Notes under the pieces: model-generated
Told to the model about the DNA's origin: nothing
What the model saw: the letters and a program-made list of their open reading frames with translations, nothing else
Databases searched by the model: none
In this document: positions 1 through 8,091 of the stretch, piece after piece
How positions within the stretch are numbered: the first letter of the stretch is position 1
How the letters are laid out: each line of letters begins with the position of its first letter
Assembly (NCBI GenBank): GCA_039929265.1
Contig: JBDSRN010000061.1
Span: 1 to 17,966, forward strand
From: ZC4RG30 sp039929265
GTDB lineage: Bacteria; Pseudomonadota; Gammaproteobacteria; Steroidobacterales; Steroidobacteraceae
Length of the DNA: 17,966 nucleotides
Reading direction: 5' to 3'
Translations under genes and position numbers: made by a program

Positions 1-185
1 GTGTTGCCTTCGCTCCGGCCACCACTGCCCAGGCGAATTGCGGCGACAAGTCCGCCCGCGGCGCCGTAGTAGACGTGCCGATCTACCAGATCGATTCGCT
101 CGTGCGACGTGCCGCATCGCTGCAGAAGAGCCGTGAAGGCCGGGTCACTGCGGTGACGTACGGTGATGTGGGGCAGGGCGCCTGA
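1..185 (+). CDS. nuoG: NADH-quinone oxidoreductase subunit G, C-terminal end (partial)
   Basis: This is the last 60 codons of an open frame entering from the left edge (first full codon at position 3) and stopping with TGA at 183-185. The tail contains the stretch VPIYQIDSLVRRAASLQ, which resembles the C-terminal end of bacterial NuoG, the iron-sulfur-rich peripheral-arm subunit of complex I. None of the cluster-binding or molybdopterin-like domains lie in the window, so the call rests on this tail and on the position directly upstream of nuoH. The stop codon overlaps the nuoH start by one base (TGATG), as expected for translationally coupled genes of one operon. The gene is cut only by the window edge; nothing suggests it is broken. 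Confidence 0.85.
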   Translation, partial: VAFAPATTAQANCGDKSARGAVVDVPIYQIDSLVRRAASLQKSREGRVTAVTYGDVGQGA

Positions 186-1279
186 TGGAGTTCCTGAACA
201 CACTGTGGGAGAGCCTGCCGCCGTTTGCGCACTCGACGGTCTTCATCATCGTGCTGACGGTGGTGCTGATACTGAGCGTTGCGTACCTCACGCTGTGGGA
301 GCGCAAGCTCATCGGCTGGATGCAGGTGCGTCGTGGCCCGAACCGCGTGACGATCTTCGGCTTCCTGCCCGGTGCAGGACAGCCGTTCGCGGACGTGATC
401 AAACTGCTCATCAAGGAAGTGGTGATCCCGTCGAGTTCGAACAAGGTACTGTTCCGGCTCGCTCCCGCCATCGCGCTGATTCCCGCGTTCGCCACCTGGG
501 CCGTGATTCCACTCGCACCGAAGTTCGCCATCGCTGAAGTCGATGCGGGTTTGCTGTACGTTCTGTCGCTCACGTCGGTGGGTGTGTACGGAGTGATCCT
601 CGCGGGCTGGGCGTCCAATTCGAAGTACGCATTCCTCGGTGCGATGCGTTCGGCGGCGCAGATCGTCGCGTACGAGATCGCGATGGGCTTCGCGCTCGTC
701 GGCGTTCTGATGGCGGCGGGCAGCCTGAACCTGGGTGTGATCGTCGAGAAGCAGCAGGGCGCGCTGTTCGCGTGGAACTGGTTCTGGCTGTTCCCGCTGT
801 TCATCGTCTACTTCATCTCGGGCGTGGCGGAAACCAACCGCGCGCCGTTCGACGTGGCGGAGGGTGAGTCGGAGATCGTCGCGGGTTTCCACGTGGAATA
901 TTCGGGCATTGCGTTCGCGCTTTTCTTCCTCGCCGAATACGCGAACATGATCCTGGTCGCGGCGCTCACCTCCGTGTTCTTCATGGGCGGCTGGCTGAGT
1001 CCGTTAGATGGCTATCTCACGGGTCCCAATCCACTTTTCGCTACCGGACTGACCGATATTCCGTATGTCGGCTGGATTTTTGGCGACGGCCTGCACTGGC
1101 TGTTGGCAAAACTGTTTCTGTTCCTCTGTGTGTTCCTCTGGCTGCGCGCGACCTTTCCGCGCTACCGCTATGATCAGATCATGCGCCTGGGCTGGAAGGC
1201 GCTCATCCCCGTGACCATCGTGTGGATCGCCGTTGAAGGCCTGATGGTGTATTTCAAAGTCGGACCCTGGAGTCCCTGA
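185..1279 (+). CDS. nuoH: NADH-quinone oxidoreductase subunit H
   Basis: NuoH is the membrane subunit that links the peripheral arm of complex I to the proton-pumping arm and forms much of the quinone-binding tunnel. The 364-residue product is strongly hydrophobic with about eight or nine membrane segments. It has the family landmarks RRGPNRV (about residue 50), a loop GAGQPFADVIKLLIKE, and the conserved acidic cytoplasmic loop ETNRAPFDVAEGESEIVAGF (about residues 220-240) that faces the quinone site. Length is normal for proteobacteria, slightly longer than the E. coli protein. The ATG at 185 overlaps the nuoG stop, with a purine-rich GGGGCAGGG just upstream. It lies three bases before nuoI in the operon. 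Confidence 0.98.
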   Translation: MEFLNTLWESLPPFAHSTVFIIVLTVVLILSVAYLTLWERKLIGWMQVRRGPNRVTIFGFLPGAGQPFADVIKLLIKEVVIPSSSNKVLFRLAPAIALIPAFATWAVIPLAPKFAIAEVDAGLLYVLSLTSVGVYGVILAGWASNSKYAFLGAMRSAAQIVAYEIAMGFALVGVLMAAGSLNLGVIVEKQQGALFAWNWFWLFPLFIVYFISGVAETNRAPFDVAEGESEIVAGFHVEYSGIAFALFFLAEYANMILVAALTSVFFMGGWLSPLDGYLTGPNPLFATGLTDIPYVGWIFGDGLHWLLAKLFLFLCVFLWLRATFPRYRYDQIMRLGWKALIPVTIVWIAVEGLMVYFKVGPWSP

Positions 1280-1282
1280 AGC

Positions 1283-1768
1283 ATGGCCCGCTCGAATTTC
1301 TTCAAGACGTTTTTCCTCTGGGAACTGCTCGGTGGCTTGTCCGTCACCGCGCGTACGCTGTTCCGTCGCAAGGTCACGATCAACTATCCAGAAGAGAAGA
1401 CCCCGCAGTCATCGCGCTTCCGCGGATTGCATGCGCTGCGACGCTATCCCAACGGCGAGGAACGCTGCATCGCGTGCAAGCTGTGCGAGGCGGTGTGCCC
1501 GGCGCTCGCTATCACCATCGACTCGGAAGTCTCAGCCGACGGCACGCGCCGCACCAGCCGCTACGACATCGATCTGTTCAAGTGCATCTACTGTGGTTTC
1601 TGCGAAGAGGCCTGCCCGGTCGATGCCATCGTGGAGACGCGCATCCACGAGTACCACATGGAACATCCGGGCGAGAACATCATGAGCAAGGACAAACTGC
1701 TCGCGGTGGGCGAACGCTACGAAGCGATGATCAACGCCGACAAGGCCGCGGACGCGCGCTACCGCTGA
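1283..1768 (+). CDS. nuoI: NADH-quinone oxidoreductase subunit I (2x[4Fe-4S])
   Basis: NuoI is the ferredoxin-like peripheral-arm subunit that carries electrons from NuoG towards the terminal cluster near the quinone site. The 161-residue protein shows two complete 4Fe-4S motifs of the CxxCxxCxxxCP type: C62-C65-C68-C72 (CIACKLCEAVCP) and C101-C104-C107-C111 (CIYCGFCEEACP). The amphipathic N-terminus (FFKTFFLWELLGGL) fits attachment to the membrane arm. No ligand is missing and the length is normal. The start ATG at 1283 is three bases past the nuoH stop. A 27-base gap separates it from nuoJ, the largest gap between nuo genes here. Confidence 0.98.
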   Translation: MARSNFFKTFFLWELLGGLSVTARTLFRRKVTINYPEEKTPQSSRFRGLHALRRYPNGEERCIACKLCEAVCPALAITIDSEVSADGTRRTSRYDIDLFKCIYCGFCEEACPVDAIVETRIHEYHMEHPGENIMSKDKLLAVGERYEAMINADKAADARYR

Positions 1769-1795
1769 GCGCCGGCGAAATATTCAGGGGATAAC

Positions 1796-2398
1796 GTGCT
1801 GCCACTGGTGCTCTACTGGCTTTTCGCAATCGCGCTCGGGCTCGCTGCGCTTGGCGTGATCCTGACGAAGAACCCCGTGCATGCGGCTTTGTGCCTCGTC
1901 TCCTGCTTCTTTACGAGTGCTGCGCTGTGGCTGCTGATCGAGGCTGAGTTCCTGGCGATCGTGCTGGTGCTCGTATACGTCGGCGCGGTGATGGTGCTGT
2001 TCCTGTTCGTCGTCATGATGCTGGACATCAAGGGCGATGAGCTGCGCAAGGGGTTCACTCGTTACGCCTGGCTGGGTTTCCTGACGGCGGGCGTCGTCAT
2101 TGCGGAGATCGTCGGCGTCGTCGTCGTCAAGAAGCTCGGCATCGACGTCACGCAGGCGCCCAAACCGCTGGCCGCGGACTTCAGCAATACCAGTGAGCTG
2201 GGCAGTGTCATGTACACGAAGTATGTGTATCCGTTCGAGCTGGCGGCGGTGCTGCTGCTGGTCGCGATCGTGGCCGCCATCGTCTTGACGACGCGCGCAC
2301 GACGCAATCTCAAGGTGCAGGACATCAACATGCAGGTGGCGGCGCGCAGCGTCGATCGCGTAAAGCTCATTTCGATGAAGGCGGAGAAGCGCGAATGA
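1796..2398 (+). CDS. nuoJ: NADH-quinone oxidoreductase subunit J
   Basis: NuoJ is a small membrane-arm subunit packed between NuoA/H and NuoK; its third helix contributes to coupling quinone reduction with proton pumping. The 200-residue product has about five hydrophobic segments. It carries the family stretch EAEFLAIVLVLVYVGAVMVL followed by FLFVVMMLD, where the conserved V-Y-V-G-A-V-M-V-L-F pattern is diagnostic. The gene starts with GTG at 1796, supported by an AGGGG ribosome-binding site six bases upstream; no better in-frame start lies nearby. Its 3' end overlaps nuoK by four bases (ATGA), suggesting translational coupling. Confidence 0.97.
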   Translation: MLPLVLYWLFAIALGLAALGVILTKNPVHAALCLVSCFFTSAALWLLIEAEFLAIVLVLVYVGAVMVLFLFVVMMLDIKGDELRKGFTRYAWLGFLTAGVVIAEIVGVVVVKKLGIDVTQAPKPLAADFSNTSELGSVMYTKYVYPFELAAVLLLVAIVAAIVLTTRARRNLKVQDINMQVAARSVDRVKLISMKAEKRE

Positions 2399-2700
2399 TC
2401 ACGCTGCAGCACATGCTGGTGATTTCGGGCGCGCTGTTCGCGGTGTCGGTGGCGGGCATTTTCATCAACCGCAAGAACGTGATTTTGCTGCTGATGTGCA
2501 TCGAGCTGCTGCTGCTCTCCGCCAATTTCAATTTCATCGCGTTTTCGCGCTATCTCGGCAATATCGACGGGCAGGTGTTCGTGTTCTTCATTCTGACGGT
2601 GGCCGCGGCCGAATCGGCCATCGGTCTCGCCATCCTGGTGGTGTTGTTCCGAGAGCGTCGCAGCATCGCGGTGGAGGATCTCAGCACCCTCAAGGGCTGA
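2395..2700 (+). CDS. nuoK: NADH-quinone oxidoreductase subunit K
   Basis: NuoK is the three-helix, MrpC-like subunit of the complex I membrane arm and carries part of the central hydrophilic axis used in proton translocation. The 101-residue length is typical. Two membrane glutamates known to matter in this family are present: E37 in CIELLLLSANFNFIAF and E73 in AAAESAIGLAILV (E36 and E72 in E. coli numbering). The ATG at 2395 overlaps the nuoJ stop in an ATGA arrangement. The gene ends seven bases before nuoL. Confidence 0.98.
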   Translation: MITLQHMLVISGALFAVSVAGIFINRKNVILLLMCIELLLLSANFNFIAFSRYLGNIDGQVFVFFILTVAAAESAIGLAILVVLFRERRSIAVEDLSTLKG

Positions 2701-2707
2701 GAATCCC

Positions 2708-4672
2708 ATGAACCTGAACCCGAATCTGCTGCTCGCCATTCCCCTGGCGCCACTCATTGCAGCGCTCGTCGCGGGCCTGCTCGGCAAGCTCGTCGGGCGC
2801 GCGGGCGCCGCAGCCGTCACCATCGGTGCCGTCGCGATCTCTTGTGGGCTGTCGATCCATGTGCTGTACGAGTTGCTGCACGGCGCGCCGACATACAACG
2901 AGACCGTGTACACCTGGCTGGTCAGCGACAGCACGATCATGCAGGTCGGGTTTCTCGTCGACCATCTCAGCGCCTTGATGATGGTGGTCGTGACATTCGT
3001 TTCGCTGTGCGTGCACGTGTACACCATGGGCTACATGCACGACGACCCGGGTTACCAGCGATTTTTCAGCTACATCTGTCTGTTCACCTTCTCGATGCTG
3101 ATGCTGGTGATGTCCAACAATTTCATGCAGCTGTTCTTCGGCTGGGAAGCGGTGGGCGTGGTGTCGTACCTGCTGATCGGTTTCTGGTACACGCGGCCGA
3201 CCGCTATATTCGCGAACATGAAGGCGTTCCTCGTCAACCGCGTCGGCGACTTCGGCTTCGTGCTCGGCATCGCCGGCGTGCTGATGCTCACCGACTCGCT
3301 CGACTACGCCGACGTGTTTGCCGCTGCCCCGGGCCTCGCCGACACGCAGCTCGAGCTGTTTTCAGGCCACCAATGGTCGGCGCTGACGGTGATCTGCATC
3401 TGCCTGTTCATCGGCGCGATGGGCAAGTCCGCGCAGATGCCCCTGCACGTGTGGCTGCCGGATTCGATGGAAGGCCCGACTCCGATCTCGGCTCTGATCC
3501 ACGCCGCAACCATGGTGACCGCGGGCATTTTCATGGTGGCGCGCATGTCGCCGCTGTTCGAGCTTTCCGAGGCGGCACTGTCATTCGTGCTGGTGATCGG
3601 CGCGACCACGGCGCTGTTCATGGGTTTCCTGGGCATCGTCAACAATGACATCAAACGCGTGGTTGCGTACTCCACGCTTTCGCAACTCGGCTACATGACG
3701 GTTGCCCTCGGCGCCTCCGCTTACAGCATCGGCATATTCCACCTGATGACGCACGCATTCTTCAAAGCGCTGCTGTTCCTCGCAGCCGGCGCGGTGATCA
3801 TCGCCATGCACCACGAGCAGGACATGCGCAAGATGGGCGGGCTGTGGCGTCGCATGCCCGTGACTTACTGGACCTCGTTGATCGGCGCATTGGCGCTGAT
3901 CGGCACGCCGTTTTTTGCCGGCTTCTATTCAAAGGACGCGCTCATCGAGGCGGTGCATGAGTCGCGGCGCGCGGGCGCGGGCTACGCCTATTGGTGCGTG
4001 CTGATCGGCGTATTCATCACCGCCCTGTACACGTTCCGCATGATCTTCATGACCTTTCACGGCAAGGAGCGCCTCGACCATCACGCGCAGGAGCATTTCC
4101 ACGACGTGGGCTGGGACATGAAGGCGCCGCTGGTGGCCCTCGCGATTCCGTCGGCGCTGATCGGCTTCTACACGATTGCGCCGGTGCTGTTCGGTGGCTA
4201 TTTCGGCGATGCGATCTTCGTGCTCGAGAAGAACGACGTCGTGGGCCAACTGAAGCATGAGTTCCACGGTGCGGTGGCGTTCGCGCTGCATGGCATGACG
4301 CAGCCGCCGTTCTTCCTCGCCGCCGGGGGTGTGCTCACAGCTTGGTTGTTCTTCCTGAAGTTCCCGCACTGGGCCGAGGCGTGGGAGCGCAAGGGCAAGG
4401 CGGTGCACACGCTGCTCACGAACAAGTATTACTTCGACTGGTTCAACGAGCACGTGCTTGCGGCGCTGACGCGCGGCATCGGGCGCCTGCTGTGGCGCGT
4501 GGGTGACGAGGGCATCATCGATGGCGGCTTGGTGAATGGCTCCGCCTGGGGCGTGGAGAAGCTTTCGTTCTTCGCCCGGCGCGTGCAGACCGGCTATCTG
4601 TACACCTATGCGTTCTGGATGATCATCGGGCTCGCCGGCTTCCTCGGCTGGTTCCTGTTACGGGCGAGCTGA
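2708..4672 (+). CDS. nuoL: NADH-quinone oxidoreductase subunit L (antiporter-like)
   Basis: NuoL is the distal antiporter-like subunit of complex I, with a long amphipathic lateral helix running along the membrane arm. The 654-residue product has the proton-pump residues of the family: E147 in FFGWEAVGVVSYLLIGFW and the lysine K240 in GAMGKSAQMPLHVWLPDSM, followed by the signature GPTPISALIHAATMVTAGIF. The hydrophobic C-terminal part, including a final membrane segment (FWMIIGLAGFLGWFLL), is present, so the lateral-helix region looks complete. The start ATG at 2708 lies seven bases after nuoK. The ribosome-binding site is weak, so coupling to nuoK translation is likely. Length is slightly above the E. 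coli protein. Confidence 0.98.
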   Translation: MNLNPNLLLAIPLAPLIAALVAGLLGKLVGRAGAAAVTIGAVAISCGLSIHVLYELLHGAPTYNETVYTWLVSDSTIMQVGFLVDHLSALMMVVVTFVSLCVHVYTMGYMHDDPGYQRFFSYICLFTFSMLMLVMSNNFMQLFFGWEAVGVVSYLLIGFWYTRPTAIFANMKAFLVNRVGDFGFVLGIAGVLMLTDSLDYADVFAAAPGLADTQLELFSGHQWSALTVICICLFIGAMGKSAQMPLHVWLPDSMEGPTPISALIHAATMVTAGIFMVARMSPLFELSEAALSFVLVIGATTALFMGFLGIVNNDIKRVVAYSTLSQLGYMTVALGASAYSIGIFHLMTHAFFKALLFLAAGAVIIAMHHEQDMRKMGGLWRRMPVTYWTSLIGALALIGTPFFAGFYSKDALIEAVHESRRAGAGYAYWCVLIGVFITALYTFRMIFMTFHGKERLDHHAQEHFHDVGWDMKAPLVALAIPSALIGFYTIAPVLFGGYFGDAIFVLEKNDVVGQLKHEFHGAVAFALHGMTQPPFFLAAGGVLTAWLFFLKFPHWAEAWERKGKAVHTLLTNKYYFDWFNEHVLAALTRGIGRLLWRVGDEGIIDGGLVNGSAWGVEKLSFFARRVQTGYLYTYAFWMIIGLAGFLGWFLLRAS

Positions 4673-4675
4673 GCG

Positions 4676-6184
4676 ATGAACAACCTCCTTTCCATTCTAG
4701 TCTGGCTGCCCATCGCAACGGGTCTCGTCGTGCTGATCCTGGGTGAAGGCAGGCTCGCCGTGGCGCGCTGGGTCGCGCTCATCGGCTCGATCATCACCTT
4801 CGTGCTCTCGCTGCCGCTGTGGGCGGGGTTCGACGGCGACACCGCCAAGCTGCAGTTCGTGGAGCGACTGCCATGGATCAACTCGCTGCATTCGGACTAC
4901 GCGCTGGGCGTCGACGGCATTTCCATGCCGCTCATCGTGCTGACCGCGTTCATCACGATTCCGGTGATTATCGCGGCGTGGACCGTCATCGAGAAGCGCG
5001 CGGCGCAGTACTTCGCGGCGTTCCTCGTGCTCGAAGGGTTGATGATCGGGACCTTCGCGGCGACCGACGCGCTGCTGTTCTATTTCTTCTGGGAAGCAAT
5101 GCTGATCCCGATGTTCCTAATCATTGGCATCTGGGGTGGACCTAGGCGCGTGTACGCCACGATCAAGTTTTTCCTGTACACGTTCCTCGGCTCGGTATTC
5201 ATGCTGGTCGCGTTGATCTACATGTATCTGAAGACCGGCGATTACAGCATCGCCGCGCTGCATGCATTGCCGCTCACGCTGAATGAGCAGATCTGGATCT
5301 TTTTCGCGTTCCTGTTCGCCTTCGCGGTGAAGGTCCCGATGTGGCCCGTGCACACTTGGTTGCCCGATGCGCACGTCGAGGCGCCTACGGGCGGCTCGGT
5401 GATCCTGGCGGCGATCATGCAGAAGATGGGCGGTTACGGCTTGCTGCGCTTTTCTCTTCCGATAACACCGGACGCGTCTCGCGACCTCGACTGGCTGGTG
5501 ATCCTGCTGTCTTTGATCGCGGTGGTGTACATCGGTTTCGTCGCGCTCGTGCAGCAGGACATGAAGAAGCTGATCGCCTACTCGTCCATCGCCCACATGG
5601 GCTTCGTGACGCTTGGTGCGTTCATTGGGTACGACATCGTCGCGAACTCCGGCGACCTGCGGGGGGCAACGATGGGGATCGACGGGGCGATGGTGCAGAT
5701 GGTGTCGCACGGCCTGATCTCCGGTGCGATGTTTCTGTGCGTCGGCGTGCTGTACGACCGGATGCACAGTCGCGAGATCAGCGCATACGGCGGCGTCGTA
5801 AACACGATGCCAAAATTCGCGGCGTTAATGGTGCTGTTCGCCATGGCGAACGCGGGTCTGCCGGCGACCTCAGGCTTTGTCGGCGAATTCCTCGTGATTC
5901 TCGCCGCTTTCAAGGCGAACTTCTGGTACGCGCTGCTCGCCGCGACGACGCTGATATGGGGCGCCGCCTATACGCTGTGGATGGTGAAGCGCGTGATCTT
6001 CGGGCCGGTGGCCAATGATCAAGTTGCTGCGCTCACCGATCTCGACGCACGTGAATTCCTCATCCTCGGAGTGCTGGCCGTCGCGGTGCTGCTGCTGGGC
6101 ATCTGGCCGGCGCCGCTGCTCGATGTGATGCGCGCCACCACGCATCATCTGGTCGAACAGATGATGGCGAGCAAGCTGCCATGA
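4676..6184 (+). CDS. nuoM: NADH-quinone oxidoreductase subunit M (antiporter-like)
   Basis: NuoM is the middle antiporter-like proton channel of the complex I membrane arm. The 502-residue protein keeps the key glutamate E140 in FYFFWEAMLIPMFLIIGIWG and the channel lysine in FAVKVPMWPVHTWLPDAH, followed by the family stretch EAPTGGSVILAAIMQKMGGY. A second conserved region, QQDMKKLIAYSSIAHMGF, lies near residue 300. Length and membrane pattern are normal. The start lies three bases after the nuoL stop, and the 3' end overlaps nuoN by four bases (ATGA at 6181). Confidence 0.98.
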   Translation: MNNLLSILVWLPIATGLVVLILGEGRLAVARWVALIGSIITFVLSLPLWAGFDGDTAKLQFVERLPWINSLHSDYALGVDGISMPLIVLTAFITIPVIIAAWTVIEKRAAQYFAAFLVLEGLMIGTFAATDALLFYFFWEAMLIPMFLIIGIWGGPRRVYATIKFFLYTFLGSVFMLVALIYMYLKTGDYSIAALHALPLTLNEQIWIFFAFLFAFAVKVPMWPVHTWLPDAHVEAPTGGSVILAAIMQKMGGYGLLRFSLPITPDASRDLDWLVILLSLIAVVYIGFVALVQQDMKKLIAYSSIAHMGFVTLGAFIGYDIVANSGDLRGATMGIDGAMVQMVSHGLISGAMFLCVGVLYDRMHSREISAYGGVVNTMPKFAALMVLFAMANAGLPATSGFVGEFLVILAAFKANFWYALLAATTLIWGAAYTLWMVKRVIFGPVANDQVAALTDLDAREFLILGVLAVAVLLLGIWPAPLLDVMRATTHHLVEQMMASKLP

Positions 6185-7629
6185 ACGACGCCACTTTCAG
6201 TTTTGCCGCACTGCTGCCGGCGCTGCCCGAGATCTATCTCACTTTCGCGATCTGCGCGTTGTTGCTGATCGATGTGTTCATGGGACCGAAGCACACCCAG
6301 ATCACCGGCAGCCTCACCCTCGTGGTGCTCGCGGTCGGCGCGTTGCTCACGATGCTGTTCGCGACGCCGGACCAGCCGGTGCGCCTGTTTGATGGGATGT
6401 ACATCGCGGACCGTCTGGCGACGCTGCTGAAGCTCGCGGGCTTCCTGTTCGTGGCAGTGGGTCTGTATTACTCGAGCGACTACCTGCACCGCCGCGGCAT
6501 CCTGAAGGGCGAGTATTACGTGCTTGCGCTCACCGCACTGCTCGGCATTTTCGTGCTCGCGTCTGCCGGCAGCATGCTCACCGTGTACATCGGCATCGAG
6601 TTGCTGTCGCTCTCGCTGTACGCGTTGGTGGCGTTCGATCGCGCTTCCGGCGTGGCCGCGGAGGCGGCGATGAAGTACTTCGTGCTGGGTGCGATTGCAT
6701 CCGGAACGCTGCTGTACGGCATGTCGATCGTCTACGGCCTCACGGGCTCCCTCGATCTCATCGTGATCGCCCAGGCGCTCAGCGGCCCGCCGAGCCTTGG
6801 CCTGATCCTCGGCGTGGTGTTCATCGTGGTGGCGGTGGCGTTCAAGTTTGGTGCCGCGCCGTTCCATATGTGGGTGCCCGACGTTTATCAGGGTGCGCCC
6901 GTATCGGTGACGTTATTGGTCGCCACCGCGCCGAAGCTTGCGTCGTTTGCCCTGGCGTTCCGGATGCTCACCCAGGGTCTCGAACATGCGTCGCCCCATT
7001 GGACGCAGATGCTCGCGATCATTGCGGTGCTGTCGATCGCGCTCGGCAACATCGTCGCCATCGCCCAGACCAGTCTGCTGCGCATGCTTGCGTATTCAGC
7101 GATCGCGAACGTCGGCTTCGTGCTGTTCGGTTTCGTCGCCGGGACGCCCGAGGGCTATCAGGCCGCGCTGTACTACACTCTCGTGTACGTGCTCATGGTG
7201 CTCGGCTCGTTCGGCGTCGTGCTGCTCGCGGGGCGCGGCGGCTTTGAAGCCGACGAGATCAGTCACTACAAGGGCTTGAGCTCGCGCGATCCGTCGCTTG
7301 CGCTGATGATGCTGATGCTGATGTTTTCGACGGCGGGCGTGCCACCGTTCGTCGGATTCTGGGCGAAGCTGGGCATCATCCAGGCGCTGCTCTCGTCCGG
7401 GCATGTGTGGCTCGCTGCGATTGCGGTGTTCTTTTCGGTGATCGGTGCGTTCTACTATCTGCGCATCGTCTGGGTGATGTATTTCGACTCGCCGGATGGT
7501 CTGCCGGGTGCGTTGCGGCGGGCGCCATTGCGTCTGATCCTCGGCATCAATGCGCTGGTTGTGCTCGTGCTGGGCCTGCTACCGGACAAGCTGCTGCAGG
7601 TGTGCGCGGCGGTGATCGGGTCGTTGTAA
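6181..7629 (+). CDS. nuoN: NADH-quinone oxidoreductase subunit N (antiporter-like)
   Basis: NuoN is the third antiporter-like proton channel, next to NuoK. The 482-residue product has the conserved glutamate region YIGIELLSLSLYALVAFDR (near residue 135) and the channel lysine region VAFKFGAAPFHMWVPDVYQG. The later signature QTSLLRMLAYSAIANVGFVL is also present. It is the last gene of the nuo operon here. The ATG at 6181 overlaps the nuoM stop. After the TAA at 7629 there are only 84 bases before the initiator tRNA. I see no convincing intrinsic terminator in that gap, so nuo transcripts may run into the tRNA region. Confidence 0.98.
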   Translation: MNDATFSFAALLPALPEIYLTFAICALLLIDVFMGPKHTQITGSLTLVVLAVGALLTMLFATPDQPVRLFDGMYIADRLATLLKLAGFLFVAVGLYYSSDYLHRRGILKGEYYVLALTALLGIFVLASAGSMLTVYIGIELLSLSLYALVAFDRASGVAAEAAMKYFVLGAIASGTLLYGMSIVYGLTGSLDLIVIAQALSGPPSLGLILGVVFIVVAVAFKFGAAPFHMWVPDVYQGAPVSVTLLVATAPKLASFALAFRMLTQGLEHASPHWTQMLAIIAVLSIALGNIVAIAQTSLLRMLAYSAIANVGFVLFGFVAGTPEGYQAALYYTLVYVLMVLGSFGVVLLAGRGGFEADEISHYKGLSSRDPSLALMMLMLMFSTAGVPPFVGFWAKLGIIQALLSSGHVWLAAIAVFFSVIGAFYYLRIVWVMYFDSPDGLPGALRRAPLRLILGINALVVLVLGLLPDKLLQVCAAVIGSL

Positions 7630-7667
7630 ACGCGGTGTGGGGGCGGCGGCAAACTCCCGCGAGATAG

Positions 7668-7698
7668 TTGCCTTTCTGCCCCGGCGCTGCGCTAGAAT
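7668..7698 (+). promoter_or_regulatory. Probable promoter of the initiator tRNA
   Basis: A TAGAAT box at 7693-7698 (five of six matches to the sigma70 -10 consensus) lies 15 bases before the tRNA. A TTGCCT at 7668-7673 could serve as the -35 box, but the 19-base spacer is longer than ideal. The bases after the -10 box are very GC-rich (GCGCGCCCTC), the kind of discriminator found at stringently controlled stable-RNA promoters. Start-site position and control are inferred. Confidence 0.5.
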
Positions 7699-7713
7699 GC
7701 GCGCCCTCTCTGC

Positions 7714-7790
7714 TGCGGGGTGGAGCAGTCTGGCAGCTCGTCGGGCTCATAACCCGAAGGTCGCAGGTTCAAATCCTGCCCCCGCTACCA
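7714..7790 (+). tRNA. metY: Initiator tRNA, tRNA-fMet (CAT)
   Basis: A 77-base cloverleaf with encoded CCA at 7788-7790. The anticodon loop CTCATAA is closed by three G:C pairs (GGG/CCC), the hallmark of initiator tRNAs. The T-arm GCAGGTTCAAATCCTGC pairs cleanly. The acceptor stem GCGGGG/CCCCGC is perfect except for base 1 (T) against base 72 (T). The unpaired 1-72 position is the other initiator feature; E. coli has C1:A72 there. It lies between nuoN and, about 5 kb on, rimP. In many gammaproteobacteria an initiator tRNA sits directly before rimP, so this is the metY-equivalent copy separated from rimP by inserted DNA. Confidence 0.96.
7772..7790 (+). repeat. att-like direct repeat, copy 1 (inside tRNA 3' end)
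   Basis: AATCCTGCCCCCGCTACCA, the 3' part of the T-arm and acceptor stem of tRNA-fMet. It matches 9462-9479 at 18 positions, the second copy lacking one C of the C-run. tRNA 3' ends are the standard integration target of many genomic islands, where one crossover product keeps the tRNA intact, as here. Confidence 0.65.
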
Positions 7791-8091
7791 TTAAATCCGA
7801 CCCCCCTGATACTGCCATCAGGGGGGCGGTCTCAAGCCCGTAACCAGCCCACAAGAATTTTCCGGATTCGTCCAGTTGCAGGACTATTCGGGAGCCGCTT
7901 GCGTCCATGAGCGCGGGCCGGGCGCGTTCTGGTTCCGCAGTGAGTGCTACCTCAAGTGGTTCCACCAGCGCCAGGAAGGCGTCGCGCACCCGGGGCGGGC
8001 GTCGGCCGACCGCGGTGGGGCTCTTGGCTCGGATGGTCTCTGCCCGTTCGAGCTCTGCCGCTGCCAGTCGCTGAGCTAGAGCGAGGGAGCT
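7791..8091 (-). pseudogene. C-terminal remnant of a probable serine site-specific recombinase
   Basis: On the minus strand an open frame of about 100 codons resembles the C-terminal end of resolvase-type recombinases: an alanine/glutamate-rich helical stretch (LAAAELERAETIRAK), then RPPRVRDAFLALVEPLE, a helix with EPERARPALMD, and a strand GSRIVLQLDESGKFLW. The catalytic N-terminal domain, with its serine, is missing; upstream the frame passes straight into IS30-like sequence. The frame stays open into the tRNA antisense strand and stops at 7747, so the original gene may have ended inside the attachment site. Assignment is by remembered family pattern only; a coiled-coil protein of another family is possible. 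Not functional as it stands. Confidence 0.5.
7801..7826. other. Perfect 10-bp hairpin just after the tRNA
   Basis: CCCCCCTGAT (7801-7810) and ATCAGGGGGG (7817-7826) form a perfect stem with a six-base loop, ten bases past the tRNA CCA. There is no T-run on either strand, so it is not a standard intrinsic terminator, though it could help end tRNA transcripts or guide 3' processing. It also lies within the open frame of the antisense recombinase remnant. Confidence 0.5.

Noticed and set aside
7630..7667. Intrinsic terminator after nuoN
   Set aside because: The sequence is G-rich but gives no convincing stem followed by a T-run before the tRNA promoter.
7747..7790. Antisense frame through the tRNA ending VAGAGFEPATFGL as part of a real protein
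   Set aside because: This peptide is the well-known translation of the tRNA 3' half on the opposite strand; only the part beyond the tRNA carries recombinase-like sequence.
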